Of a DNA stretch of 64,000 nucleotides, positions 24,018 through 32,443 are shown one piece after another. Below the pieces are notes generated by a model. It saw nothing but the letters and a program-made list of their open reading frames with translations. It was not told the DNA's origin and made no database searches. Both the position numbers and the translations under genes were made by a program. The first letter of the stretch is position 1. The number at the start of each line of letters is the position of its first letter. Origin of the DNA: Pseudodesulfovibrio senegalensis (GTDB taxonomy: Bacteria; Desulfobacterota; Desulfovibrionia; Desulfovibrionales; Desulfovibrionaceae); assembly GCF_008830225.1 (NCBI RefSeq), contig NZ_WAIE01000007.1, positions 106,141-170,140 on the forward strand, given 5' to 3'.

Positions 24018-24497
24018 TTAGTCCAAGATTACATCTATAAGAAGAACTGGATGGGTAATGCCTGCAAGACATACTCGCCAATCTTCGGAATCATCTTGGA
24101 ATGGATTTCCTGCCAGACGTGTTCGTTGGATTTGTGGCCAGCCGTCATAGTAGGTCGTAAAGCGGACAGGATCGCCTTGCTTTAGATTGAGTTGCGCAGA
24201 GGATGGGATTTCTTGAGCCGCGACAATCTCCGCTTGCTGCAATTTGGTTTCAAGAAAATGTATGAGACCGTTTGATGTGAGGAAATGATACTTTTCGCCT
24301 TCAGGGGAATACCATTTCCCATTGATCCGGAGCCTGAAGCGGCCAGCCTTGCCACCGGTCGTGTCTACCCATTCTTCGGCGCTGAAGATGTTGATTCGTT
24401 CTGTTTTTTTATCCAGCTTCAGAGTGATGGTTCCGAGTTTGGGACGGGATTCGGCCATGCTTTGACTGCCTGTTGAAGTTGTTTTGCTATTTGTCAT
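24018..24497 (-). CDS. Hypothetical protein at the right end of the island
   Basis: 159 residues, soluble, no recognised motif. A Ser/Thr-rich N-terminus precedes strand-rich sequence (LGTITLKLDKKTERINIF, FRLRINGKWYSPEGEKYHFL). It is the last island gene before the right attachment repeat. Start at 24497; a weak ribosome site is all I can see. Confidence 0.55.
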   Translation of the reverse strand: MTNSKTTSTGSQSMAESRPKLGTITLKLDKKTERINIFSAEEWVDTTGGKAGRFRLRINGKWYSPEGEKYHFLTSNGLIHFLETKLQQAEIVAAQEIPSSAQLNLKQGDPVRFTTYYDGWPQIQRTRLAGNPFQDDSEDWRVCLAGITHPVLLIDVILD

Positions 24498-24597
24498 TTA
24501 GCATTTGCGCAAAAAATGAGCAAATACTTTGAAAAATGACTGCAAAAAGTAATTAATAGACGAGGTCTGTATTACCATTTTGTATTACCGAAAAGAA

Positions 24598-24627
24598 AAG
24601 GGTTTACAGCTAATGCTGTAAACCCTT
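24598..24627 (-). terminator. Terminator of tRNA-Pro
   Basis: 13-bp perfect stem (AAGGGTTTACAGC/GCTGTAAACCCTT, 4-base loop) followed on the minus strand by TTTCTTTTC. It shares the GGGTTTAC/GTAAACCC core and the GTAAACCCTTGATTT flank with the hairpin at 7726-7756, so the island carries its own replacement terminator. Confidence 0.85.
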
Positions 24628-24635
24628 GATTTCCT

Positions 24636-24688
24636 TGGTCGGGATGAGAGGATTTGAACCTCCGATCTCTGCGTCCCGAACGCAGCGC
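24636..24688. repeat. Right attachment repeat, inside the intact tRNA-Pro
   Basis: Direct copy of 7765-7817 (52 of 53 bases). The island end supplies this copy and so restores a whole tRNA gene after insertion. Confidence 0.92.
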
Positions 24689-24712
24689 TCTACCAAACTG
24701 AGCCACATCCCG
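24636..24712 (-). tRNA. tRNA-Pro (anticodon CGG)
   Basis: 77 bases including an encoded CCA. Acceptor stem CGGGATG/CATCCCG, D arm with GCTCAGTTTGGTAGAGC, anticodon stem CTGCG/CGCAG with loop TTCGGGA, and T arm GGAGG-TTCAAAT-CCTCT. CGG in the loop reads CCG codons. It is complete and followed by a terminator, and its 3' half is the island's integration target. Confidence 0.95.
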
Positions 24713-24835
24713 ACGTGGTGCGAATCGAGCTTTTAGCTGACCTGGATTCGAATGGCAAGATAAAAAATCATTTTTCTTGCAAGTTGGACAATCTAAGTAA
24801 ATAAGCATACTTTTAATTCCTGAGGACGAACTGTC

Positions 24836-24925
24836 ATGAAATCATTTCCCAATACCAATAATTCCCGTACAGTGTTTGCTGTTGAAAAAGGCGAACATAC
24901 TTGGGTAATCTCGAATTGGACCTGA
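24836..24925 (+). CDS. Possible 29-residue leader peptide before cheB, doubtful
   Basis: ATG behind TGAGGACGAACTGTC, stop overlapping the spacer before the cheB ribosome site. The product (MKSFPNTNNSRTVFAVEKGE...) has no known relatives that I recall. Its placement could allow coupling, but chance is likely. Confidence 0.25.
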   Translation: MKSFPNTNNSRTVFAVEKGEHTWVISNWT

Positions 24926-24938
24926 AAAGGAGCTGCGA

Positions 24939-25991
24939 GTGATTAAAGTTGTTGTCGTGGATGATTCGGCTTTCATGCGCAAGGCCATCAGCACGATGCT
25001 CGGCAAGGATTCTGATATTGAAGTCGTGGCCACGGCCCGTAACGGGCAGGAGGGGCTTGAAGCCATCCGTACCCACGATCCCGATGTCGTTACCATGGAC
25101 ATCGAGATGCCTGTGATGGACGGACTTACGGCCTTGCGTCACGTCATGATGGAGATGCCCCGGCCCGTTCTCATGGTTAGTTCCCTGACCACGGAAGGCG
25201 CGGAAGCCACCCTCAAGGCCATGGAACTCGGGGCTGTGGATTTCATTCCCAAGCAGCTGTCCAAGGTGTCGCTGGATATTATCAAGATCGAACAGGATCT
25301 GATTGACCGTGTGAAAACCGTTGCAAGGCGCAAGATGCGTCATGCCCCGACTCGGTCCGTTGCCCGGGCAAAGGTTGCCCCGGTTTCGGCGCGGCCAGCC
25401 GTGCGCAAAGGCAGCGTCAAGCGGGATGTGGTTGCCATCGGAGTCTCCACCGGCGGCCCGCCCGCCGTTCAGAAAGTTCTTTCCGCGCTTCCGGCCGATT
25501 TTCCCGCAAGTATTGTCATTGCCCAGCACATGCCTGCAGCTTTTACTGGCCCCTTTGCCAAGCGTTTGGACAATGTGAGCAATATTTCCGTGAAGGAAGC
25601 CGAGCCTGGAGACGTGCTCAAGCCGGGGCATGCCTTTGTTGCGCCCGGAGGAAAACATATTGTTCTGGACCAGAAGGTGAGCCGCATCGATGTGGTCGTT
25701 ACCCCGGAACCGAAAGAGGCCTTGTACAAGCCCTCAGCCAACGTGCTCATCAGCTCGGTTGCCCAGGCTGTGGGGAGACGGGGCCTCGGCGTCATACTTA
25801 CCGGCATGGGCAATGACGGCATGGAAGGCATTCGCGAGCTCAAGGAAAAGGGCGGACGCGCTTTGGCGCAAAGCGATGCAACGTGTGTTGTTTACGGAAT
25901 GCCCAAGGCAATAGTGGATGCCGGGCTTGATGACGAGATTGTGGACATCGACGGAATGGCAGAAGCCATCATGTCCAATTTGTACAAGTGA
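24939..25991 (+). CDS. cheB: Chemoreceptor glutamate methylesterase/deamidase CheB
   Basis: 350 residues from a GTG behind AAAAGGAGCTGCGA. The N-terminal receiver (1-120, phospho-acceptor Asp54 in VTMDIEMP) joins a basic linker (135-160) and a C-terminal methylesterase domain with Ser170 in AIGVSTGGPPAV, His in IVIAQHMP and Asp in LTGMGNDGMEG. It removes methyl groups from chemoreceptors when phosphorylated by CheA. First of a five-gene cluster. Confidence 0.95.
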   Translation: MIKVVVVDDSAFMRKAISTMLGKDSDIEVVATARNGQEGLEAIRTHDPDVVTMDIEMPVMDGLTALRHVMMEMPRPVLMVSSLTTEGAEATLKAMELGAVDFIPKQLSKVSLDIIKIEQDLIDRVKTVARRKMRHAPTRSVARAKVAPVSARPAVRKGSVKRDVVAIGVSTGGPPAVQKVLSALPADFPASIVIAQHMPAAFTGPFAKRLDNVSNISVKEAEPGDVLKPGHAFVAPGGKHIVLDQKVSRIDVVVTPEPKEALYKPSANVLISSVAQAVGRRGLGVILTGMGNDGMEGIRELKEKGGRALAQSDATCVVYGMPKAIVDAGLDDEIVDIDGMAEAIMSNLYK

Positions 25992-26028
25992 TTTAGACCA
26001 TTATCGTCACCTTTGGGAGCAAGCGGTT

Positions 26029-27960
26029 ATGACGGAATGCAACGAATATCTGGTTCTGTTGAAAAGTGAAGACATGGAAATCGTTCGGGAGGGCGCTTTC
26101 AAGGCCGGCGAGGCCGGATGCGTTGAAGCCGTTCCCGAACTTGCCCGTTTGCTGACCGCAGACCACCTCGGTATTCAGGAAGCTGCAGAGAGTTCCTTGC
26201 GCCGAATCGGCGGCAAGGCTGTGGTGCAGGCGGTCATCCCCATGCTGCGTTCGGACTCTGCTCCGGTTCGCAACCTTTCCATGGATATACTTCGAGAGGT
26301 CGGCCATCAGGATGTAAACTCTCTTATCGAGTTGTTGCACGATGATGATGCCGACATACGTATTTTTGCCTCCGACATTCTGGGGTCTTCCCAAAGCCTG
26401 ATGGGTGTGGAAGCCTTGTGCGAGGCCCTGCTCAAGGACCCCGAGGTCAATGTCCGGTATCAGGCTGCTGTCAGCCTTGGCGACCTCGGCAGGGAAGAGG
26501 CGGCTGTAAGCCTGAACAAGGCCATGGAAGACGACGAATGGGTACAATATGCGGTAATCGAGGCCCTGACCAAGATCAAGCATGCCAGTTCTGTTGATGC
26601 GTTGGTCAAGGCTTTGGACAAGGCTTCTGACCTTGTTGCGTCCATGATCATCGATGCCCTTGGCGAAATGGGCAATGTGAAGGCCGTGACCATGCTGCTG
26701 CGACGCATGGAGGATTCCCCTACCGCGCTTCGCAACAAGATCGTCAAGGCCGTGGTGAACATTCTTGGCGGCAAGTCCCTGACGTTGCTGACCAACGACG
26801 AACGCGAGAAGTTTCGGCAATACCTTCTGGTGGCTCTCAAGGATGAAGACGAGGAAATTCAGGATGCGGCCATTCAGGGGCTTGCTTATGTGGGCGGAGA
26901 GCAGGCCGCGAGGGGGATTCTGTCCATTGCCGCGAAACTGGATCAGGATCGCGATCAGGATAGGCTGGCCCAGATCATTGCAAATTTGTCCAAGATTGGC
27001 CTGACCGAAGCCCTCAAGGATGCCGTGGCAAGCGACGACAAGGACTTGGCGCAGGTTGCCGTACAGGCCCTGGCTTTGGTGGCCGAGGACAGCGCAGATG
27101 AAGTCTGTTCGATTTTCATGGATGTCTTCTGGGATCTGGGATTGTATGTGCAGCGGCAACTGATCAGTGTTTTGGCTGATGTGGCCGGGGACGGCGCCAC
27201 GGACTTTTTTGTCGACGTGCTTGAAAGGCATGATGACGGGACCGTGCTCAAGGGCGCGGTCGGTTTTCTCGGTGTCAAAATGCGCAAGGCCGATGTCGTT
27301 GACAGAATTTTCCCGCTGCTCGATCACCAGTATGACGACGTCAAGGAAGCCGCGCTTGAGGCGCTGATATCCATCAACGGTTCCGAAGTTCGTGAGCGTT
27401 TCGTGGCCATGGCTTCCAGTCAGGAGCCCATACAGCGCCTGATGGCGGTGTATGCGTTGGGCAAGATCGGTGAGCCCGAAAACATCGTGCAGCTTGAGAT
27501 GGCGCTGGAAGACGAATTGCCTGACATTCGCAAGGTGGCGGTCGAGGCCATCGCCCAGTTGTGTGAAGGGACCTGCGGCTGGGCTCCCCACGTATTGGGT
27601 CGCCTTGAAGATGAAAACAAGGACGTGCGTCTGACTGCCGTGGAAATTTTGGGCAATTGTTATGAAAAGGAATACTTGCCCCATTTGCTCAAGGCTTTGA
27701 AGGACGATGACGACTGGGTCCAAATTCGCGCGATTGATGCCCTTGGAACACAGCGAGAGGAAGAAGCTGTTCCCGAGCTTTTGGAGTTGCTGGAAAGTTC
27801 CAACCGCTTTGTTGTCATGAAGGTGATCGAAGCTCTGGGAAGGATCGGCGGCACGGTAGCCTTCCGTTCTTTACTTGAAATCTCCGACAGTGATGAATAT
27901 GAACTGGTTCGCGCAGCCGAAGACGCCATCACGATGATTCAGGAAGGACAGGAGAACTAG
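26029..27960 (+). CDS. HEAT-repeat scaffold protein of the che cluster
   Basis: 643 residues made almost entirely of HEAT/PBS-lyase-type repeats of about 31 residues, e.g. VRYQAAVSLGDLGREEAAVSL, IRKVAVEAIAQL, VRLTAVEILGNC, VQIRAIDALGTQ. Such solenoids are protein-binding scaffolds. ATG 26029 (GGGAG site) is preferred over an upstream in-frame start inside cheB. It is placed between cheB and cheR and ends seven bases before cheR, so it very probably works with this signalling pathway; the exact partner is unknown. Confidence 0.9.
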   Translation: MTECNEYLVLLKSEDMEIVREGAFKAGEAGCVEAVPELARLLTADHLGIQEAAESSLRRIGGKAVVQAVIPMLRSDSAPVRNLSMDILREVGHQDVNSLIELLHDDDADIRIFASDILGSSQSLMGVEALCEALLKDPEVNVRYQAAVSLGDLGREEAAVSLNKAMEDDEWVQYAVIEALTKIKHASSVDALVKALDKASDLVASMIIDALGEMGNVKAVTMLLRRMEDSPTALRNKIVKAVVNILGGKSLTLLTNDEREKFRQYLLVALKDEDEEIQDAAIQGLAYVGGEQAARGILSIAAKLDQDRDQDRLAQIIANLSKIGLTEALKDAVASDDKDLAQVAVQALALVAEDSADEVCSIFMDVFWDLGLYVQRQLISVLADVAGDGATDFFVDVLERHDDGTVLKGAVGFLGVKMRKADVVDRIFPLLDHQYDDVKEAALEALISINGSEVRERFVAMASSQEPIQRLMAVYALGKIGEPENIVQLEMALEDELPDIRKVAVEAIAQLCEGTCGWAPHVLGRLEDENKDVRLTAVEILGNCYEKEYLPHLLKALKDDDDWVQIRAIDALGTQREEEAVPELLELLESSNRFVVMKVIEALGRIGGTVAFRSLLEISDSDEYELVRAAEDAITMIQEGQEN

Positions 27961-27966
27961 GTTCAG

Positions 27967-28845
27967 ATGTCATCGCTTTTTTCCAAGACCATATCCCTGG
28001 GCAAGGAACTCAAGATCACGGATTCCGAGTTCGCCAGCCTGCGGGATTACATATACGAGCAGTGCGGTATCTATATTGCGGACAACAGGAAGTACTTGCT
28101 CGAGAATCGCCTGGCCAACAGGCTCAAGAAGTTGAGCCTCAAGGATTTCGGCGAGTACTACTATTATCTTCAGTACGACAGCAACCGGGTTCATGAACAA
28201 AAGCGGTTGTTTGAAGTCATTACGACCAATGAGACGAGTTTTTATCGCAACCCGCCGCAACTCAAGGTTTTTCAGGAGAACATTCTTCCGGCTGTCATCG
28301 ACGCGCAAAGAAAGAAGGGTCTCAAGTCCCTGCGCATATGGTCTGCCGGCTGTTCCACAGGTGAGGAACCGTATACGCTGGCCATGATCATCAGCGAGGT
28401 GATGCGTGCCGAGGTCCGTTCCTGGGACATTCGTATAACGGCCAACGATCTTTCGCCGCGGGTTTTGGATTCGGCCAGAAAAGGTGTGTATTCCGAGTAC
28501 AGTCTGCGAACTACTCCCAAAGAGATAGTGGAAAGATATTTCGAGCCGGAAGGGGGGGCCTATGCTGTGCGTCCGGAAATCAAGAAACTTGTCTCCTTCG
28601 GCCCGTTAAATCTCAAGGATCGGCAGCATCTCAAGTCGGTAGAACGGTCTGAGATCGTTTTTTGCCGCAACGTGATCATTTATTTTGATGACGAAATGAA
28701 AAAACAGGTCATCAACGCTTATTATGACAATCTCGTTCCCGGAGGGTATCTGGTTATCGGACATTCCGAGTCGCTTCACAACATCAGTCGGGCCTTCAAG
28801 CCCATACATTATCCGGGCGCGATCATTTATCAGAAGGAAGCTTGA
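27967..28845 (+). CDS. cheR: Chemotaxis glutamate methyltransferase CheR
   Basis: 292 residues. N-terminal all-helical domain (LRDYIYEQCGIYIADNRKYLLENRL), then a SAM-dependent methyltransferase with TTNETSFYRNPPQ, LRIWSAGCSTGEEPYTLAM and FCRNVIIYFDDE. It methylates receptor glutamates with S-adenosylmethionine, opposing CheB. ATG at 27967, six bases after the HEAT gene stop. Confidence 0.95.
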   Translation: MSSLFSKTISLGKELKITDSEFASLRDYIYEQCGIYIADNRKYLLENRLANRLKKLSLKDFGEYYYYLQYDSNRVHEQKRLFEVITTNETSFYRNPPQLKVFQENILPAVIDAQRKKGLKSLRIWSAGCSTGEEPYTLAMIISEVMRAEVRSWDIRITANDLSPRVLDSARKGVYSEYSLRTTPKEIVERYFEPEGGAYAVRPEIKKLVSFGPLNLKDRQHLKSVERSEIVFCRNVIIYFDDEMKKQVINAYYDNLVPGGYLVIGHSESLHNISRAFKPIHYPGAIIYQKEA

Positions 28846-28916
28846 CGTATGCGTTTGCGTTGCATTGGTTTGTCATATAATCATAGCCTATCGGTGTGGA
28901 GTACAAGGGGGAACAA

Positions 28917-29285
28917 ATGCCGAAGCATGTTTTGATTGTGGACGACTCCAAAACAGTGCGAAACCTTGTGGCCTTCATCATGAAGAAGGAAGGCTTCAAA
29001 GTTACCACTGCGGAAGACGGTCTTGACGGCCTCGAAAAGCTCTATGGAGCGGGAGAGGTCGATCTTATCGTTTCCGACATCAACATGCCGCGTATGGACG
29101 GACTGACATTTATCAAGACCTTGCGCGAGCAAGAGACGTATCGCGATATTCCCATTGTCGTGCTTTCCACCGAGGGACAGGATAGGGATATTCAGACCGG
29201 GTTGACTGTGGGGGCCAATCTTTACATGGTCAAACCGGCGCAACCTGAAAAATTGGTTCGCAATGTCAAAATGTTGTTGGGCTGA
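28917..29285 (+). CDS. CheY-like single-domain response regulator
   Basis: 122 residues: acidic pair Asp9-Asp10, phospho-acceptor Asp54 (IVSDINMP), Ser84 and Lys106 (MVKPAQ). Start ATG 28917 with AAGGGGGAACAA; the longer GTG frame adds seven non-domain residues. Probably the output phosphorylated by the downstream CheA. It may control a motor or another process; no flagellar genes are in view. Confidence 0.92.
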   Translation: MPKHVLIVDDSKTVRNLVAFIMKKEGFKVTTAEDGLDGLEKLYGAGEVDLIVSDINMPRMDGLTFIKTLREQETYRDIPIVVLSTEGQDRDIQTGLTVGANLYMVKPAQPEKLVRNVKMLLG

Positions 29286-29339
29286 GGGCTGGCATGCCCC
29301 CAACGGTGAATTTGTACTGCAACAACACGAGGTGCCTGC

Positions 29340-32300
29340 ATGAGTCAGGACTTTCTTGATCCGGAAATATTAGCCGATTTTTTCATGGAGGCCAAAGAGC
29401 ACCTTGAAACAATTGAGCCGAATCTTCTTGAACTTGAGCAATCTCCCGAGAACCTTGGCCTGCTCAACGAAATATTTCGCCCGATGCACTCACTCAAGGG
29501 GGCTTCCGGCTTTCTGGGACTCAACAAGATCAATGGTCTTGCCCACAAGGCTGAGAATATCCTGGACGAGTTGAGGCAGGGGGCCATTCAGGTCACGTCC
29601 GGGATTATGGATTTGATCCTTTCGGCCACGGATGCCCTGCGGACCATGGTGGACAACCTGGAAGAGCACGGCGTTGAAGGCGATGTGGACACGGCGCCCA
29701 TCATCGCCCAGATAGAGCATGTGCTCGAGAGTGGAGACGTGGTTTTGGAAGAAAACGCTGAAACTCAGGATGTCGGGGAACAGGAAGCAGATATACTGAC
29801 GCCCGAAGTGCTGGAACCGGAAGATGCTGATGCATTGGCAACGACCGAACAAGAAGCCATCATTGAACCCGAGCCGGCCGGACAGGCTGTCGATACGGGG
29901 AGTACCATCATGACTGATTTTTCTCCTGTACCTGATCCTGATTTTGACGGAACGCCCTATGCCTTGACGACGGTCGGCGAAGGCCATCTTTCCGACTTTT
30001 TGGAAGAGGCCCAAGAGATCATCGATAATCTCAATCGTTCCCTGTTGGCCCTGGAAGGGGATGCTGGCGGCAACGATGAACTGATTAACGATACGTTCCG
30101 GTATTTTCACAACCTCAAGGGCAACAGCGGCATCATCGGTTTCAAGGAACTCAACGGGTTGACCCATGAAGCCGAGACCTTGCTGAACAAGGTGCGGAAA
30201 GGGGTCATGCCTTGCAGCCAGGGGTTGGTAGACCTTCTGCTTACCGTTGTGGACCAGATCGAAGCGCTTGTGGCCAAGGTGGATGTCGAATCCGGCAAGG
30301 TCGAACCTATGGATATCACTGTCTTTGCGCAGGTTCTCCAGAAAGTGACCGAAGAGGAAAATAGCGATTTTGCCCGTGTGTTGACGGACGGACCGGGCAA
30401 GGGAAGCAATGAAGCCTCGTCGACTCCAAAAGAGGCCGCCCCTGCTGCCAGTGGCGGAAATTCCGACGAAACTCCGGTTGCGGACGGTGCAGACTTTGAT
30501 CCTGAAGATGTGGCCTTGTTTGAGCAGACCATCAGCCAGCAGGTTGATAATGTCCTTTTTGCTCTCAAGGAGTTACGGGCAGATCCGAATAAGTCCGACC
30601 TTGTGGACGGGTTGTTCCGCAGCTTGCAGACCATTCAGAATTCTGCCGGATACATGGGATTTGACGAGATCAAGACCTATGCGGAACGGACTACAGGCCT
30701 TGTCGATCAAGGGCGCAAGACCGATATGGATTTCGGGCTGATGGTGGATTTGCTTGATCAGGAATTCGGTATTTTGAACGATATGCTTACCAAGGCCATG
30801 GGAGGGCTCAAGGGTGGAGCCCCTGAAGACGCACCCGAAAAGCCGGCTGCCCCGGCTCAGCCCAAACCGGCTGCTGCAGCTCCCAAGCCTGCAGCCCCCA
30901 AGCCGGCACCCAAGGCTGAAACCGAGGCACCCAAGGCTGCCGCCAAGTCTGCTGATTCTGCAGCGCCCAAGCCAGCAACTCCCGCAAAGCCCAAGCCTGC
31001 GGCCCCCAAGACTGGCGGAAAGAGTTCCTTGCAGAAGGCAAAGGCTGCCGTGGCCAAGGAAATGGCAAAGCCCGATACTGCCGCTTCCACCAAACAAAAG
31101 GCCTCTACCACCATTCGCGTGGATCATCACAAGCTGGATCATCTCATGAACCTCATTGGTGAGTTGATCATTAACCGCAATAGATACTCCATGCTTGCCC
31201 GCGCCCTTGAGGACGGTCAGGAAGAGGTTCATGTCGTGGCGCAGCAGCTGACCGAAACCACCTATGCAATGGCGCGTATTTCCGACGATCTTCAGGATAC
31301 CATCATGAAGGTCCGCATGGTGCCGGTCCAGACGGTTTTTTCACGGTTCCCGCGTTTGGTGCGCGACCTGAGCCGGAAGAGTGGCAAGCAGGTCGAATTG
31401 ATCATGGAAGGCGAAGAAACCGAACTCGACAAGAGCGTTGTTGAGGAAATCGGTGATCCGCTGGTCCACCTTGTCCGCAACGCCGTGGACCACGGACTTG
31501 AGGATGAAAACGAGCGAGTCGCCGAGGGCAAAAGCCCGAAGGGCCACGTCTGGTTGCGCGCGTATCACAAGGGAAATTCCGTAGCCATTGAAGTCGAGGA
31601 CGACGGCAAGGGCATCGATCCTGAAAAGATGCGCCAGATCGCCGTGCGCAAGGGCGTCATTTCTCAGGATGAAGCCAACGTGTTGGATGACCGCGAAGCT
31701 CTTGAGCTGATTTTCGCTCCGGGATTTTCCTCGGCCGAAAAGGTCACGGACATATCCGGGCGCGGCGTGGGCATGGACGTGGTCAAGAACAACATCAAGA
31801 ATCTCAAGGGCAGTGTGCATACCACCTCTGAATTGGGCAAGGGAACCAAGTTTACGCTTACCCTGCCGCTGACACTGGCCATCATCGATGCGTTGATGGT
31901 TCAGATCGCCGGCGAGACCTTTGCCATTCCGCTGGATGCCGTTTCCGAAACCACCAAAATCGAAGTCGACAAGTTATCCGACGTGAACAACCGCAAGGCC
32001 GTCAAGCTTCGCGGCGAGGTCCTTGGCATTGTCGAACTTTCCGAACTGCTGGAATTGCCGCCCAATGAGAACGAGCGGGAAATTGTGCCGGTGGTCGTGA
32101 TTCATGACAACGACCGCAGGCTCGGATTGGTTGTGGACAGGTTGTTGGAACGTCAGGAGATCGTTATCAAGCCTCTTGGACAGTACCTGAACAACTTCAG
32201 CCTGAAAGGCCTGTCCGGCGCAACCATCATGGGCGACGGTTCTGTGGTGCTGATTTTGGATCCGCACGAAATATACAGCCTGTCTACCACCCTGCAGAAG

Positions 32301-32369
32301 CCTACGCATAAGTCGTTGGGCAAGAAATCGGCTGTGGAACAACAGCAGAAAGCTGCCCTGCCGCAATAG
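29340..32369 (+). CDS. cheA: CheA-type histidine kinase with three Hpt domains
   Basis: 1009 residues, much longer than E. coli CheA (654). Hpt1 with His50 (RPMHSLKG), Hpt2 with His257 (RYFHNLKG) and an Hpt3-like domain (about 390-500) where Gln430 (RSLQTIQN) replaces the histidine. Next comes a Pro/Ala/Lys-rich linker (about 500-590), the dimerisation helix (DHLMNLIGELIINRNRY), the ATP domain (HLVRNAVDHGLE, DDGKGIDPEKM, GRGVGMDVVKNNI) and a C-terminal CheW-like domain. No CheY-binding P2 domain is obvious. It closes the cluster before a strong terminator. Confidence 0.95.
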   Translation: MSQDFLDPEILADFFMEAKEHLETIEPNLLELEQSPENLGLLNEIFRPMHSLKGASGFLGLNKINGLAHKAENILDELRQGAIQVTSGIMDLILSATDALRTMVDNLEEHGVEGDVDTAPIIAQIEHVLESGDVVLEENAETQDVGEQEADILTPEVLEPEDADALATTEQEAIIEPEPAGQAVDTGSTIMTDFSPVPDPDFDGTPYALTTVGEGHLSDFLEEAQEIIDNLNRSLLALEGDAGGNDELINDTFRYFHNLKGNSGIIGFKELNGLTHEAETLLNKVRKGVMPCSQGLVDLLLTVVDQIEALVAKVDVESGKVEPMDITVFAQVLQKVTEEENSDFARVLTDGPGKGSNEASSTPKEAAPAASGGNSDETPVADGADFDPEDVALFEQTISQQVDNVLFALKELRADPNKSDLVDGLFRSLQTIQNSAGYMGFDEIKTYAERTTGLVDQGRKTDMDFGLMVDLLDQEFGILNDMLTKAMGGLKGGAPEDAPEKPAAPAQPKPAAAAPKPAAPKPAPKAETEAPKAAAKSADSAAPKPATPAKPKPAAPKTGGKSSLQKAKAAVAKEMAKPDTAASTKQKASTTIRVDHHKLDHLMNLIGELIINRNRYSMLARALEDGQEEVHVVAQQLTETTYAMARISDDLQDTIMKVRMVPVQTVFSRFPRLVRDLSRKSGKQVELIMEGEETELDKSVVEEIGDPLVHLVRNAVDHGLEDENERVAEGKSPKGHVWLRAYHKGNSVAIEVEDDGKGIDPEKMRQIAVRKGVISQDEANVLDDREALELIFAPGFSSAEKVTDISGRGVGMDVVKNNIKNLKGSVHTTSELGKGTKFTLTLPLTLAIIDALMVQIAGETFAIPLDAVSETTKIEVDKLSDVNNRKAVKLRGEVLGIVELSELLELPPNENEREIVPVVVIHDNDRRLGLVVDRLLERQEIVIKPLGQYLNNFSLKGLSGATIMGDGSVVLILDPHEIYSLSTTLQKPTHKSLGKKSAVEQQQKAALPQ

Positions 32370-32392
32370 AAAAAGGCGTTGTAGTCGATAAT

Positions 32393-32424
32393 AAAGGCCG
32401 GCCTCCTGAGGGAGACCGGCCTTT
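32393..32424 (+). terminator. Terminator of the che cluster
   Basis: AAAGGCCGG.CTCC/GGAG.CCGGCCTTTTT hairpin, loop of four, 24 bases after cheA. It also suits the convergent gene ending at 32444. Confidence 0.88.
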
Positions 32425-32443
32425 TTGTGTGTCTGCGAAAAGT

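Larger units (their letters stand above)
7765..24688. mobile_element. Integrative mobilizable element with embedded Mu-like phage debris, in tRNA-Pro(CGG)
   Basis: About 16.9 kb bounded by direct repeats derived from the tRNA 3' end. It has a tyrosine integrase just inside the left end, and a relaxase, MobC and oriT near the right end. No type IV secretion genes are present, so transfer would need a helper. Cargo includes a probable toxin-antitoxin pair and many small unknown genes. The middle (about 15.2-20.2 kb) contains Mu-type tail and early genes in opposing orientations, with deletions and frameshifts. Low-GC stretches such as 23150-24010 differ from the GC-rich flanks. Confidence 0.88.

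Noticed and set aside
25918..26028. Upstream extension of the HEAT-repeat protein
   Set aside because: The segment lies in the cheB coding region and has no ribosome site, unlike ATG 26029.
25993..27723. Long antisense ORF (576 residues) opposite the HEAT-repeat gene
   Set aside because: It mirrors the codon periodicity of the real gene, has low-complexity His-rich sequence and no ribosome site.
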